A program made the position numbers and the translations under genes. 64,000 bases of DNA from Candidatus Omnitrophica bacterium UBA6210 (GTDB lineage: Bacteria; Omnitrophota; Gorgyraeia; Velamenicoccales; Velamenicoccaceae), in NCBI GenBank assembly GCA_002421805.1, contig DISM01000006.1, positions 62,001 through 126,000 of the forward strand, in the 5' to 3' direction. Positions 39,422 to 47,788 of the stretch are shown piece by piece; position 1 is the first letter of the stretch; each line of letters opens with the position of its first letter. Under the pieces are notes generated by a model. That model was not told where the DNA came from and did no database searches. It saw only the letters and a list, made by a program, of their open reading frames with translations.

Positions 39422-39508
39422 GGTCGTGCGCAGCATATGCGGTGTTCTATCAGGGCGGAAGCGCCTTGTTCCTATAATGAGGAGACCTATCGAAACAGGA
39501 GGACGGAC

Positions 39509-40123
39509 ATGTTAAAAAAATTTTTGTTCGTTGCTGTAGTCCCGGTCCTTTATTTGTTGTCCGGTTGCGCCTCGGTGGACATTATGCAAACTCCTTTGAA
39601 GTACGGGCAGCAAATATCCGACAGCTCGGCTGAATTCAGCGGTTACGATATGCCGACGCTTTCGGAGGCCATATTAAAACTCAACAAACGGGAAGGAAAA
39701 ATGGGCGCTTACGAAATCGAGCGTATTTCCGACAACTCGTTTTCGGTAAAAATAACCGATTGGGCAAGTATCAGTGAGATGGGCATCGGTTCACATCTTA
39801 AAGGGACATTACTACAGAGCAGGACCTGGCATTATGACTTTAAAGCCAGCTTATCGCAAAAAGAAAATAATGTATTCCTGCAGGCCGAAAAAGGAAAGTA
39901 CGTTCTTACGGTAAAAGGGTCGCCTTTGCAGCCGGGGGAGACGTATATGTGCGACGATCGGACAAGCCTGTTGCCTTATATGGTCACCACCTCGGGCGAT
40001 TCCGAACAGTTTAACCGCGGGCTTTCTGCGCCTTTTGAAAGAGACCTGGATGAAGACGAATTCAAGTATTGTTTTAAAGATTTCGTCCTGCTGATTGAGA
40101 AATATCTGCCCGACGCAAAATAA
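39509..40123 (+). CDS. Putative lipoprotein
   Basis: A 204-residue protein with a lipoprotein signal peptide: FLFVAVVPVLYLLSGC, lipobox LSGC with Cys20. AGGAGG precedes ATG 39509 at a good distance. The mature part is mixed alpha/beta with no motif I know. It is followed by a second lipoprotein of unrelated sequence after 15 bases, so the two may act together in the envelope. Confidence 0.65.
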   Translation: MLKKFLFVAVVPVLYLLSGCASVDIMQTPLKYGQQISDSSAEFSGYDMPTLSEAILKLNKREGKMGAYEIERISDNSFSVKITDWASISEMGIGSHLKGTLLQSRTWHYDFKASLSQKENNVFLQAEKGKYVLTVKGSPLQPGETYMCDDRTSLLPYMVTTSGDSEQFNRGLSAPFERDLDEDEFKYCFKDFVLLIEKYLPDAK

Positions 40124-40138
40124 CATGACGGAGATTCC

Positions 40139-40987
40139 ATGTTCAACAAACAAAGATCAGCCTCTTTATTGGCAGCAGTCGTTTTATTAAGTGGATGTTC
40201 AACAGGAAGCATGCGCCTTGCGCCTAAAAGCGTCTCCGGCCTGCCGTCGGCCATAGCCCGTTTTGAACAGACCAGAGGGCTTGCCTGTTCCGAGCTTCCG
40301 GTGCTTTACGATATTTCTCGGCTCAAGGCAGGCAGTTCCGTAAAAATGAAATTGGCTTATGATCAGTCAGGACGGCCTTCCGACGTCACCATGACCCTGC
40401 GCGAGACCAAAGGGGCCGGCGCGGAGAAAAAATATATCATGGACGTTATCAGCGGAAGGACCCGCTATGCCATTGAGGGGAGTTCGTCCGCTTTCGACCG
40501 GATCATCTGCTCGGATGATTCAAAAATCGAGAGCTATTATTTAAAAAGAGACAACAGCACGTGGGTCCTGGTCCAGAGCGCAGCCGGAGGCGTGTTAGGT
40601 ATCGCGATAGAACTTATCGAGCGCGCGTGCGAACCACAGGAGGGCAGGGAGCTGTCGTCCATGAAGGATACGAAAGTCGAGACCAAGATCATCGATTTTA
40701 AGCTTGTGTCCGAGGAGACGCTGACCGTTTCCGGCCGTCTCATCCCGTGCAGGGTCTATGCGGTCCGGAGCATCAGCCGGGAGTCTGTTAAGCCATTGGA
40801 GCATGCCGCCAGCTCTACGGCCATCATCGAAGAGACAAAAAAGGTCTGGATCTCCGATGAAGTTCCTTTTGGGCTTGTTAAAAGCGAGGGCGAAAAGACC
40901 CTTAATATGGAGGTCCCGGGGATGGGGTTGTTAAGCATGGGGCAGGGCATGCGCGAAAGTTGCGAAGTCGAGGAGTTCCATTATTAG
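40139..40987 (+). CDS. Putative lipoprotein
   Basis: A 282-residue protein with lipobox LSGC (Cys20) after ASLLAAVVLL. The mature protein is beta-rich and shows repeated strands (SSVKMKLAYDQSGRPSDVTM, KIESYYLKRDNSTWVLV). It contains Cys residues that could pair once in the periplasm. I do not recognise the family. It shares an operon with the preceding lipoprotein and ends before a clear terminator. Confidence 0.65.
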   Translation: MFNKQRSASLLAAVVLLSGCSTGSMRLAPKSVSGLPSAIARFEQTRGLACSELPVLYDISRLKAGSSVKMKLAYDQSGRPSDVTMTLRETKGAGAEKKYIMDVISGRTRYAIEGSSSAFDRIICSDDSKIESYYLKRDNSTWVLVQSAAGGVLGIAIELIERACEPQEGRELSSMKDTKVETKIIDFKLVSEETLTVSGRLIPCRVYAVRSISRESVKPLEHAASSTAIIEETKKVWISDEVPFGLVKSEGEKTLNMEVPGMGLLSMGQGMRESCEVEEFHY

Positions 40988-41022
40988 GATGTGATATAGG
41001 ATCTTGGGGGGGGTGCAAGAAG

Positions 41023-41048
41023 GCCCGCCTATTGTGGCGGGCTTTTTT
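41023..41048. terminator. Bidirectional terminator
   Basis: GCCCGCC (41023-41029) pairs with GGCGGGC (41036-41042), then six Ts. It separates the lipoprotein operon from the convergent dehydrogenase gene and matches the stem at 36203-36228. Confidence 0.75.
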
Positions 41049-41064
41049 GTCGGACGATACTTCA

Positions 41065-41859
41065 TTACCAGGGGATGCGGCGTCTGTGTTGGAAGAATTG
41101 TCCCGTTGGGCCGTTATCCGGCTGTGTGGCGAGCCAGACGATGTCTTTTGAGGCTTCTTCGGGAGATTGCGGGGCCTGCGGTCCGCCGAGGTCTGTGCGG
41201 GTCCAGCCGGGGCAGATGGAATTGACAGCCACATTTTTGCCGCGGCAGGCGTCGGCGGTCATCTTTGTGACGGCGTTCAGGGCGGTTTTGGAGAGTTGGT
41301 AGGCCGGGACTTTTTCTTCGTCTGTCATGTCCTTCAATTGGCCCAGCGTCGAAGAGATATTGACCACCCTTCCATAGCGGGCTTTGATCATGAGGGGAAC
41401 AAAGGTCTGGCACATCTTCAGGGCGCCCAGGGTATTGACCTCCAGGGTCGCGCGCATGACGCCCATGTCAGTTTCAAGAATGCCCGGCCCTTCGCCGTAA
41501 TCCATTTTTCTGGGGGTTTTCTTGAGCTTGCGGCGAACGAGGCCTTCCATTTTGCTCATTCCGGCGTCTAAGGAGATGCCGGCATTGTTGACAAGCACAT
41601 CCACGCGGCCGAACTTTTTCATCACAAAAGAGCGCAGAGCGGCCGGATGCCTGTCGTTGAGAAGGTCCAGCACATGATAGGCGACTGCCAGTCCGGCGTT
41701 TTTGAGCTTTTCGGCCGCAGCCTGGCCTCTGGCAGGGTCAGGCGAGGTGAGCACGACCTGAAATCCGAGCTCGCCGAGCCGCCGACAAACCTGGAACCCG
41801 ATCCCCCGGTCCCCGCCGGTCACAATCGCAACTTTTTTGTGTTCAGTATCGTTGTTCAT
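41065..41859 (-). CDS. Short-chain dehydrogenase/reductase
   Basis: A 264-residue Rossmann-fold oxidoreductase. The nucleotide-binding TGGDRGIG, DVLVNNAGISLDAGM, the catalytic Ser in NISSTLGQL and the YQLSK Tyr-Lys pair are all present. The insertion between NNAG and the Ser strand, and the late NSICPGWTRTDLGG, resemble carbonyl reductase-type SDRs. The substrate is unknown. The region upstream on this strand (41860-42007) is AT-rich, with an AAAATTTT/AAAATTTT dyad near 41935-41957, and may hold its promoter. Confidence 0.88.
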   Translation of the reverse strand: MNNDTEHKKVAIVTGGDRGIGFQVCRRLGELGFQVVLTSPDPARGQAAAEKLKNAGLAVAYHVLDLLNDRHPAALRSFVMKKFGRVDVLVNNAGISLDAGMSKMEGLVRRKLKKTPRKMDYGEGPGILETDMGVMRATLEVNTLGALKMCQTFVPLMIKARYGRVVNISSTLGQLKDMTDEEKVPAYQLSKTALNAVTKMTADACRGKNVAVNSICPGWTRTDLGGPQAPQSPEEASKDIVWLATQPDNGPTGQFFQHRRRIPW

Positions 41860-42007
41860 ACGTCAATTGTAGCTCGCGACACCTTCATTGACAAACGGAA
41901 TATGCCGAAAGATACGCAAGAGGGTCGTGCTCAAAATTTTATTGCTAAAAATTTTCGATTTTTGTAAAATTAGAAATAGGATATCAAAGAAAGACTCCTC
42001 GTGTAAA

Positions 42008-42204
42008 CATCTTGATAATTTATGTCTGCGACCAGCCTTCACAGAGTTCAGGCGGGCAGCCATAAATTCTCAAGATACGCCGCCGCAGAAAGCGGCGCAC
42101 CGGCCCATCCGATGGGGCCGGGTGGAGGAGTTAACCCAGAAAGGGTAGGCCTCCGCATTCCACATAGCGGAGGGCCTAATCCCACCAGGGGTGGGATTAA
42201 GGAG
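42008..42204 (+). repeat. Mosaic palindromic leader element upstream of hsp20-like gene
   Basis: Nested inverted repeats fill this gap. ATCTTGA and TTTATG near 42009-42023 pair with CATAAATTCTCAAGAT (42061-42076). GCCGC/GCGGC, GGCCCATC/GATGGGGCC, GGCCTCCGC/GCGGAGGGCC and AATCCCACC/GGTGGGATT follow in order. Long parts recur at 50192-50320 and 50333-50510, with covarying stem bases. The element ends in the ribosome site (AAGGAGG) of the gene at 42211. Confidence 0.75.
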
Positions 42205-42210
42205 GTTCGC

Positions 42211-42831
42211 ATGAAAGACAGGATCGTTTTGGGAGCTGTGATCGCCCTGGCGGCGGCTTTTCTCCTTGAAAACGCTTATTTGATGGGCAGACACAGCGGA
42301 GAGAAAGCCCAGCAAAAGAACGTCGTTGTGCAATATCAACCCTTTCCCATGCCGAGGTCTCTTGAGAATAATCCCGCTTTCATGATGGATGCGCGGGCCC
42401 GGGAACCATTTGATGAAATGAACAGGATGCAAGAGATGATGCAGGAGCGGATGCGGCGCGTGCAGGACAACGGCATTGCTTCCGGGCCGGAACAGAAAGG
42501 CTTTCTGAACCTTCCTGCCCCTGCTGCTTCAGGCCAGAGCTTTCGCGATGAGGATACAGCTTATGTCATTAAAATCAGCATGCCCGGCTTTGAGAAGAAA
42601 GACATCCATGTCCGCACAGAAGGCAGGCAGTTGGTGGTGTCCGGCGAAACAAAGAAAGGCGGGACACAGCAGGATAATAATTTCCGCGCGCAAGAATCGA
42701 GTTACGGCAATTTCATGAGCACATTCCTGCTGCCGCAGGACGCCAGGATCAATCAGATGACGTCGGAGTATAAAAACGGCGTGCTGACGATCACGATCCC
42801 GAAGAACAAAGCCCCAAACACACGCAGATAA
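42211..42831 (+). CDS. Membrane-anchored Hsp20/alpha-crystallin family protein
   Basis: A 206-residue protein. It has an N-terminal membrane anchor or signal (IVLGAVIALAAAFLLENAYL), a Met/Arg-rich linker (MNRMQEMMQERMRR) and an alpha-crystallin domain from about residue 110 (AYVIKISMPGFEKKDIHVRT, ENGR-like LVVSGE, LPQDARINQ, YKNGVLTITIPK). Small heat-shock proteins hold unfolded proteins; a version anchored outside the cytoplasm would guard the envelope. ATG 42211 has AAGGAGG provided by the palindromic element upstream. Confidence 0.85.
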   Translation: MKDRIVLGAVIALAAAFLLENAYLMGRHSGEKAQQKNVVVQYQPFPMPRSLENNPAFMMDARAREPFDEMNRMQEMMQERMRRVQDNGIASGPEQKGFLNLPAPAASGQSFRDEDTAYVIKISMPGFEKKDIHVRTEGRQLVVSGETKKGGTQQDNNFRAQESSYGNFMSTFLLPQDARINQMTSEYKNGVLTITIPKNKAPNTRR

Positions 42832-42857
42832 AAGACAGGCGGGATTTTTATGCCTGG

Positions 42858-42891
42858 CCCTCTGCAGCATGAATCCTGCAGAGGGTTTTTT
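42858..42891 (+). terminator. Rho-independent terminator
   Basis: CCCTCTGCAG (42858-42867) pairs perfectly with CTGCAGAGGG (42876-42885), followed by six Ts. Confidence 0.85.
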
Positions 42892-42951
42892 ATCCCGGCC
42901 CTTCGGTAGAGAAGGTGGTATAATAACATCCACGCAAGAAAAGGAGGGCGT

Positions 42952-43194
42952 ATGCATATTGTCAGTGGGATCAACGCATTTCTCTGTGGCGTCATCTGGG
43001 TCGCCGGCCTTATCGTTTATCGCAAAAGTAAAATCAAAGCGTCTTTTTATATCGGCATGGCTTTTGGGCTTTTTGGCATCTCGCATCTCTTGGCCGCCGG
43101 AATGTTCCCGGGAACCCTGACCGTCATTTTAGCCGTCAGATTTTTGGCTTATGCTATGGTCGGATTCTCTCTTTATAAGCTCGCATGCAGATGA
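42952..43194 (+). CDS. Small membrane protein of unknown function
   Basis: An 80-residue protein with a strong ribosome site (AAAAGGAGGG). Three hydrophobic segments are visible: INAFLCGVIWVAGLIVY, ASFYIGMAFGLFGISHLLAA and LTVILAVRFLAYAMVGFSLY. No family is recognised. It may pair with the next gene, also a membrane protein, 28 bases later. Confidence 0.65.
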   Translation: MHIVSGINAFLCGVIWVAGLIVYRKSKIKASFYIGMAFGLFGISHLLAAGMFPGTLTVILAVRFLAYAMVGFSLYKLACR

Positions 43195-43221
43195 TAAAGG
43201 GTATATTTTGAGGTTGATCCC

Positions 43222-43635
43222 ATGAAGAAAATAATAATAACGACAAACGCCCGCAAGGACCTGTTCGTCCTTATTCTTGTTACCCTGTTAGTTTTTGTCC
43301 TCTCGTATTTTTTTGATATTTTTGTTTTCATCGTAAGATTCCTGGAAAAATATCCCAGGGATATCATTTACGTGGACGAAGTCATCACAGTCCTGCTGTC
43401 TCTGAGCATCGGTTTTGCGGTGTACTCCTGGCGCAGATGGGTGGAATTAAGGAAGGAAACGAGCGAGAGGATCAGATTGCAGGAAGAGCTTCTCAGGGTG
43501 GCCGAGACGAGGGCAGAAGCTGAGCGCATTATCTGCAAACAGCTTCATGTTGAGATCGAACAGCGTAAGCAGGGCGAAAGAAGCGCCTCGTCGCAGGGCC
43601 ACAAAAGCAAGGGGCCGTTCAGACGCCCTTCTTGA
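43222..43635 (+). CDS. Membrane protein with a coiled-coil tail resembling a kinase linker
   Basis: A 137-residue protein with two membrane helices (LFVLILVTLLVFVLSYFFDI and VITVLLSLSIGFAVYSWRRW) and a helical tail. The tail segment AEAERIICKQLHVEIEQRKQ is close to AAEKIINKQLRHEILQRKLL in the histidine kinase at 18923. It therefore looks like the membrane part of a sensor kinase without PAS, HisKA or ATPase domains, either truncated or a stand-alone sensor. The Arg/Ser-rich last 20 residues are low-complexity. Confidence 0.65.
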   Translation: MKKIIITTNARKDLFVLILVTLLVFVLSYFFDIFVFIVRFLEKYPRDIIYVDEVITVLLSLSIGFAVYSWRRWVELRKETSERIRLQEELLRVAETRAEAERIICKQLHVEIEQRKQGERSASSQGHKSKGPFRRPS

Positions 43636-43690
43636 TCGGCGAAGATTTTCCCCGGCCCGGCGCCGACAGGCGTTAAGGCAAGGGCCTCTT

Positions 43691-44797
43691 ATGACAAAAA
43701 AGTTTTTATCGGCTGTACTCTGCGCGTTGCTTCTTTGTCCTTGTCCTGCAAACGGCAAGGATGCGTTCCAGCGTTGTCTTTTTGTCACGCTCGTGCAGGA
43801 TCCGCCTGTCCTTTCCAGCCGTCAGGAGATCACCCGCCTCATCGATTTTGCGAAACAGGCGCGCATCGATATCCTCTTTGTGCAGATCTACCGTTCCAAT
43901 CAGTCGTGGTTCCCTTCGGCGATAGCGGACCCGTCGCCTTATCATGAGGCCCTGAACCGTCTTTCTGAAGACCCTTTCAGACTTCTTATGGGACAGGCCC
44001 GTGCAGCGGGGATCCGCGTGTATGCGTGGCTCAATATGTTGAGCCTGGGCGACAACAAAGACGCGAGGCTTTTAAAAAAGTATGGACCCGGCATCCTTAC
44101 GAGGAACCGCAGCGCAAAAAAGAGGCTTCAGGATTACAGGATCGACAGCCAGTATTTTCTGGAGCCTGGAGATCTGCGGGTCCGTAAGGAGCTTTTGGGG
44201 ATAGTCGAGGAGATCCTGACCGCCTATCCCGAGTTGGACGGCATTCTTTTTGATTATGTGCGTTATCCGGATCCCAGCCCTGATTACGGATACACGCAGA
44301 TGAATATGGAGCGGTTCCGGCAAGCGACCGGCCGCGAGATCGTTGAAAAAACCGACCTGGCCTGGCAGGATTGGAAACGGGCCCAGGTGACGGAGACGTT
44401 GTGTGAGTTCGTCAAAAAAACCCGCGCGATGCGGCCCGGCATCGGGGTGGCTGCGACAGGCTGCGCTCCCTATATCCGGGCGTATGCCGAGGCCTTTCAG
44501 GATTGGCCGTCGTGGTTGAGCTCGGGGCTCGTAGATTTTATGACATTCATGAGTTATTCTCCCGATGCAGAGGAGTTCGAAAGATCTGTCCGGGACGCCG
44601 AAAGCAAAGTCTCTGATTTTACGAAGGTCATGGTCGGGGTGCCGGCATATAAGCTGGCGGCCTCTCCCTGGGTATTTGCCCGTCAGCTCCGGTTTTGCAG
44701 AGAGTCGGGCAGCGGCGGTTTTTGTGTTTTCCACTACGGCAGTCTGTCGGGCCATCCCGCCCTTGCCCGCGCCGTTATCGGTACTAATCATCCTTAG
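43691..44797 (+). CDS. Secreted glycoside hydrolase-like protein (GHL10 type)
   Basis: A 368-residue protein with a signal peptide (LSAVLCALLLCPCPANG). The barrel-like body has QARIDILFVQIYRSNQSWFP, GIRVYAWLNMLSLGDN, the pair DGILFDYVRYPDPSPDYGY and VDFMTFMSYSPDA, characteristic of the GHL10 family of putative polysaccharide-degrading enzymes. DYVRYP holds the likely catalytic acid. It may act on envelope or external glycans. An RlpA-like protein follows. Confidence 0.75.
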   Translation: MTKKFLSAVLCALLLCPCPANGKDAFQRCLFVTLVQDPPVLSSRQEITRLIDFAKQARIDILFVQIYRSNQSWFPSAIADPSPYHEALNRLSEDPFRLLMGQARAAGIRVYAWLNMLSLGDNKDARLLKKYGPGILTRNRSAKKRLQDYRIDSQYFLEPGDLRVRKELLGIVEEILTAYPELDGILFDYVRYPDPSPDYGYTQMNMERFRQATGREIVEKTDLAWQDWKRAQVTETLCEFVKKTRAMRPGIGVAATGCAPYIRAYAEAFQDWPSWLSSGLVDFMTFMSYSPDAEEFERSVRDAESKVSDFTKVMVGVPAYKLAASPWVFARQLRFCRESGSGGFCVFHYGSLSGHPALARAVIGTNHP

Positions 44798-44811
44798 GTC
44801 TGGAGCCGGTT

Positions 44812-45204
44812 GTGAGCCTTATCCGTTTATCCGAAGAACAAAAGATCGTCTTTGTGACGACGGCCGTTGTTTTGTTCGTTTACGGTCTCATGGAGTTCCA
44901 CGATCTTTACAGCATGACCGGCATCGCCTCCTGGTACGGGAGGCGTTTTATGGGCAAGAAGACGGCCAGCGGCGAAGTTTTCGATCCGGAGAAAATGACA
45001 GCGGCGCACAGGCGCCTGGCCATGGGCACCCTTGTCAGGGTCACGAACCTTAAAAACGGCCGCCAGGTCATGGTCAGGATCAATGACCGTGGGCCTTATA
45101 TTCCGGGCCGCATCATAGACCTGTCGCGGGCCGCAGCGCGCACAATGGATATGATCGAGAGGGGGTTGGCCCCGGTCAGGATGGAGATCGTCGGAAAAGA
45201 GTAG
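44812..45204 (+). CDS. RlpA-like septal/cell-wall protein
   Basis: A 130-residue protein starting at GTG 44812. It has an uncleaved membrane anchor (IVFVTTAVVLFVYGLMEF) and then the RlpA double-psi beta-barrel: TGIASWYGRRFMGKKTASGE, LAMGTLVRVTNLKNGRQVMV and RINDRGPYIPGRIIDLSRAA. RlpA cleaves denuded glycan strands in some bacteria; catalytic Glu and Asp positions appear to be present (SGEVFD, NDRGP). No SPOR domain is attached. It lies directly after the GHL10-like gene. Confidence 0.88.
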   Translation: MSLIRLSEEQKIVFVTTAVVLFVYGLMEFHDLYSMTGIASWYGRRFMGKKTASGEVFDPEKMTAAHRRLAMGTLVRVTNLKNGRQVMVRINDRGPYIPGRIIDLSRAAARTMDMIERGLAPVRMEIVGKE

Positions 45205-45245
45205 CGCCGCTGTTTTGGGCCGGAATATCCGCAAGCGTCCAAAGG

Positions 45246-45275
45246 CCCCGCCGGAGAATAATATCTCTGGCGGGG
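45246..45275 (+). terminator. Probable terminator
   Basis: CCCCGCC (45246-45252) pairs with GGCGGGG (45269-45275), extended by GAGA/TCTC inside. A T-run follows after four bases. Confidence 0.55.
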
Positions 45276-45320
45276 TAAACTTTTTTATGGGCATGACGTC
45301 TAATGGGACGAGGGGGAATT

Positions 45321-46172
45321 ATGAGATATGCCATTGTCGTCATGCTTTTTGTCTGTTTTGTGCCGTTGGTTTTGCCGGAGCCCGGTTATTGCCTCCAGGG
45401 CCGGGAGTCGAGGTCTTGGAAACTGCGCGAGGACATCCAGATCATTAATCTTTTGAATAGCCTGGAGCTGTCCCGGGGGCAAGCAGAGTTTATTATTTCA
45501 AAGGCCAGAGAAGTCCAGCGGCTTCGCGACAGCGCGCAGCAGAAGATGACATCGGCTGAAGCGGAGATGACCGATGCCTGTACCGCGATCAAGGACCAGG
45601 TCCAGACGGGCCGCGTCGTCATAGAGAAGGAAGATGCCCGGCGTTTTCACAAGATCAAGACGGATGTGGATGGCGCGCTAAATCAGGCGCGCGCCAGGGT
45701 TGAGGAGATCGCGGCAGAGGTGGAGGGGCGCATGGAGCCGTATCAGCTCGCGGCCCTCGACGCCTATCGGCCTTGCGTGATCCCCGTTGTTACGGAAGGC
45801 CGGATCGGCCAGGCGGATTCTTCGGACGGCGTCTGTCGTTTGCTGGAGCGCGCGCAACGCATGGGCGCCGAGATTTTTCAATACAGAAAAGACGAGTTGG
45901 CTGGCCGCGTCGTCGAGCGGTTGAAGACAAAAAGGCCCGTGACCAGCGAAGAAGAAGCATCTTTACAGCGCAAAGTTTTAGAGGCGTTTGAAGAGGCCCG
46001 GCGGATGGACCCCGCGGATTTCGCCCTCCAGAAAGACGCCCTTGCCGATAAGCTTTCCGGCGAGCTTGTGCCTGAAAAGCGCAGTCTTTCCCGCGGCGAG
46101 AAGATCAAGGCGTTTTTGCTTTCCGAGAACGTCATTCCCCTCCTTGAGGACAGATTGAGCCGTCAGATGTGA
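45321..46172 (+). CDS. Secreted coiled-coil protein of unknown function
   Basis: A 283-residue protein with a signal peptide (IVVMLFVCFVPLVLPEPGYC) and a long helical body. EAEMTDACTAIKDQVQTGRV and NQARARVEEIAAEVEGRMEP suggest coiled coil. The helical pattern LNSLELSRGQAEFIISKARE recalls the LTxxQ helices of periplasmic Spy-like proteins, but the match is weak. GAGGGGG precedes ATG 45321. I do not assign a function. Confidence 0.65.
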   Translation: MRYAIVVMLFVCFVPLVLPEPGYCLQGRESRSWKLREDIQIINLLNSLELSRGQAEFIISKAREVQRLRDSAQQKMTSAEAEMTDACTAIKDQVQTGRVVIEKEDARRFHKIKTDVDGALNQARARVEEIAAEVEGRMEPYQLAALDAYRPCVIPVVTEGRIGQADSSDGVCRLLERAQRMGAEIFQYRKDELAGRVVERLKTKRPVTSEEEASLQRKVLEAFEEARRMDPADFALQKDALADKLSGELVPEKRSLSRGEKIKAFLLSENVIPLLEDRLSRQM

Positions 46173-46338
46173 ACGTTTTTCATTTTTGCCGTTTCATTCC
46201 CTTGGCGTGAGCTCCCAATGTCATGAGTTGACAGGCGTCCAATTCTCGAGTTAAATAGAAAGAAGGGCACGGTCTGCTTTGATTGTTATCACGTTCTTCG
46301 GCTGATAGCGGGGAACCATAACCGGGAGACACAGAGAC

Positions 46339-47208
46339 ATGTTGATGCCGGCTTTGCAGGCAAGAGTGAAGAGGGCTCAGGCCAACGAGATGACGGAATA
46401 TGTCATTTACAGTAAGCTCGCTTCGTCAACGCCGGTCCAGGACCATCGGACGGTCTTAGAAAAAATCGCGGCCGAAGAGCTGAAGCACCATGATTTTTTT
46501 AAAAGCTTTACCTGCGAAGACGTCAGGCCTAACCGGGCCAAGATCTTCTTTTTTGTTTTTCTGGCGCGCACCCTGGGCCTGAATTTTGCCTTAAGGCTAT
46601 TGGAGTCCGGCGAAGATATCGCCCAGGACCGTTATGGGGAGCTGAAGGCCGTTTCTCCCGAGATCGACGGGATCATCCGGGAGGAGAAAGACCACGAAGA
46701 GCGGCTCCTGGGCATGATCGATGAAGAGCGCCTGCAGTATGTCAGCTCGATGGTCCTGGGGCTCAACGATGCCATGGTGGAGTTGACGGGCGCCCTTGTG
46801 GGTTTTACGCTGGCCCTGCAGAAGACCCGGCTTGTCGCCATTGTCGGCCTGATCACGGGCATCGCGGCTTCCATGTCGATGGCTTCGGCAGAGTATCTTT
46901 CCACCAAGCATGAAGATACGGCGAAGGACCCCTTAAAGTCCAGCATCTACACGGGCCTGACCTACGTATCGACGGTCGTGGTTCTTGTTTTGCCTTATTT
47001 TATTTTCTCCAATATTTATGTCTGTCTCAGTTGGGTTGTCCTGGGCTCCCTGCTGATCGTTTTTATGTTCACGTTCTATATTTCCGTCGCCAAAAACCTT
47101 AATTTCAGAAGGCGTTTCCTGGAAATGGCGGGTTTAAGCCTGACCATTGCCGCGGTCAATTTCGGCATCGGTCTGATCATCAGAAAAGTCTTCGGCATCG
47201 ATGTTTAG
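46339..47208 (+). CDS. Rubrerythrin/ferritin-like domain fused to VIT1/CCC1 transporter
   Basis: A 289-residue protein. Residues 1-135 are a di-iron ferritin-like four-helix domain (ANEMTEYVIYSKLASSTPVQ, then EELKHHDFF, with EEKDHEERLLGMIDEE closing the second helix pair). From about 140 comes a CCC1/VIT1-type transporter (SSMVLGLNDAMVELTGALVG, GIAASMSMASAEYLSTKHED) with five membrane helices. Proteins of this design (Mbfa-like) oxidise and export iron or manganese. The order and motifs are intact. It is followed by a small membrane gene that may belong to it. Confidence 0.88.
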   Translation: MLMPALQARVKRAQANEMTEYVIYSKLASSTPVQDHRTVLEKIAAEELKHHDFFKSFTCEDVRPNRAKIFFFVFLARTLGLNFALRLLESGEDIAQDRYGELKAVSPEIDGIIREEKDHEERLLGMIDEERLQYVSSMVLGLNDAMVELTGALVGFTLALQKTRLVAIVGLITGIAASMSMASAEYLSTKHEDTAKDPLKSSIYTGLTYVSTVVVLVLPYFIFSNIYVCLSWVVLGSLLIVFMFTFYISVAKNLNFRRRFLEMAGLSLTIAAVNFGIGLIIRKVFGIDV

Positions 47209-47235
47209 GCATTTTCAAATCACGGGAGGTTTCTT

Positions 47236-47709
47236 GTGAATATTCCTTTGGTATTGACCCACAGGCGGACCATTATCGTTTTGAACGGCATCCTGTTTTT
47301 GATTACCCTGGGCGTGGTCTACGATGCGTTTGTTCTTTTTTTCCGCGCCGGCAATGATGCGCTGCCTATCGAGAACCTTCTGGATGGGATCGCGACGATC
47401 TTTGTGGCTTACGGCGTGGCGCTGGAAGAGAGGGACACGCTTATGAAGTTTTTCAGGCTCTACCCCCAATACCTGGACGAAGGGCAGAAAGAGACCGATG
47501 CCGTCTGCCATTTTTACGGGTTAAACTACCTGCTGGTTGGGCTTTTCATGGAAGTGGCCATCGAAACGATCAAGCTGCCGCACAAGGTGTTTAATACCCT
47601 TATGGCAGAGGAGGTCGTTTTTGGTATCGGGCTCGTCTTTTGCCTGACGGGATGCGTCCTTCTCTTGAAGAATATGTATCTTTTGTCGAAGGCCCCCAAG
47701 GCGTCTTGA
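47236..47709 (+). CDS. Four-helix membrane protein of unknown function
   Basis: A 157-residue protein starting at GTG 47236, with GGGAGG seven bases upstream. About four hydrophobic segments (IIVLNGILFLITLGVVYDAF, LLDGIATIFVAYGVAL, LNYLLVGLFMEVAIETI, VVFGIGLVFCLTGCVLLL) are separated by acidic loops. It lies 27 bases after the rubrerythrin-VIT1 gene and may be co-transcribed, but I recognise no family. Confidence 0.65.
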   Translation: MNIPLVLTHRRTIIVLNGILFLITLGVVYDAFVLFFRAGNDALPIENLLDGIATIFVAYGVALEERDTLMKFFRLYPQYLDEGQKETDAVCHFYGLNYLLVGLFMEVAIETIKLPHKVFNTLMAEEVVFGIGLVFCLTGCVLLLKNMYLLSKAPKAS

Positions 47710-47740
47710 TGCCGTCGATAGAGTGAAGGATTTACGCAAA

Positions 47741-47772
47741 AAAAAATCCGGGTGGTTGCGCCCGGATTTTTT
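47741..47772. terminator. Bidirectional terminator
   Basis: AAAAAATCCGGG (47741-47752) pairs perfectly with 47761-47772. It serves the two convergent operons on either side. Confidence 0.85.
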
Positions 47773-47788
47773 GTTGTGGATACCGGTA

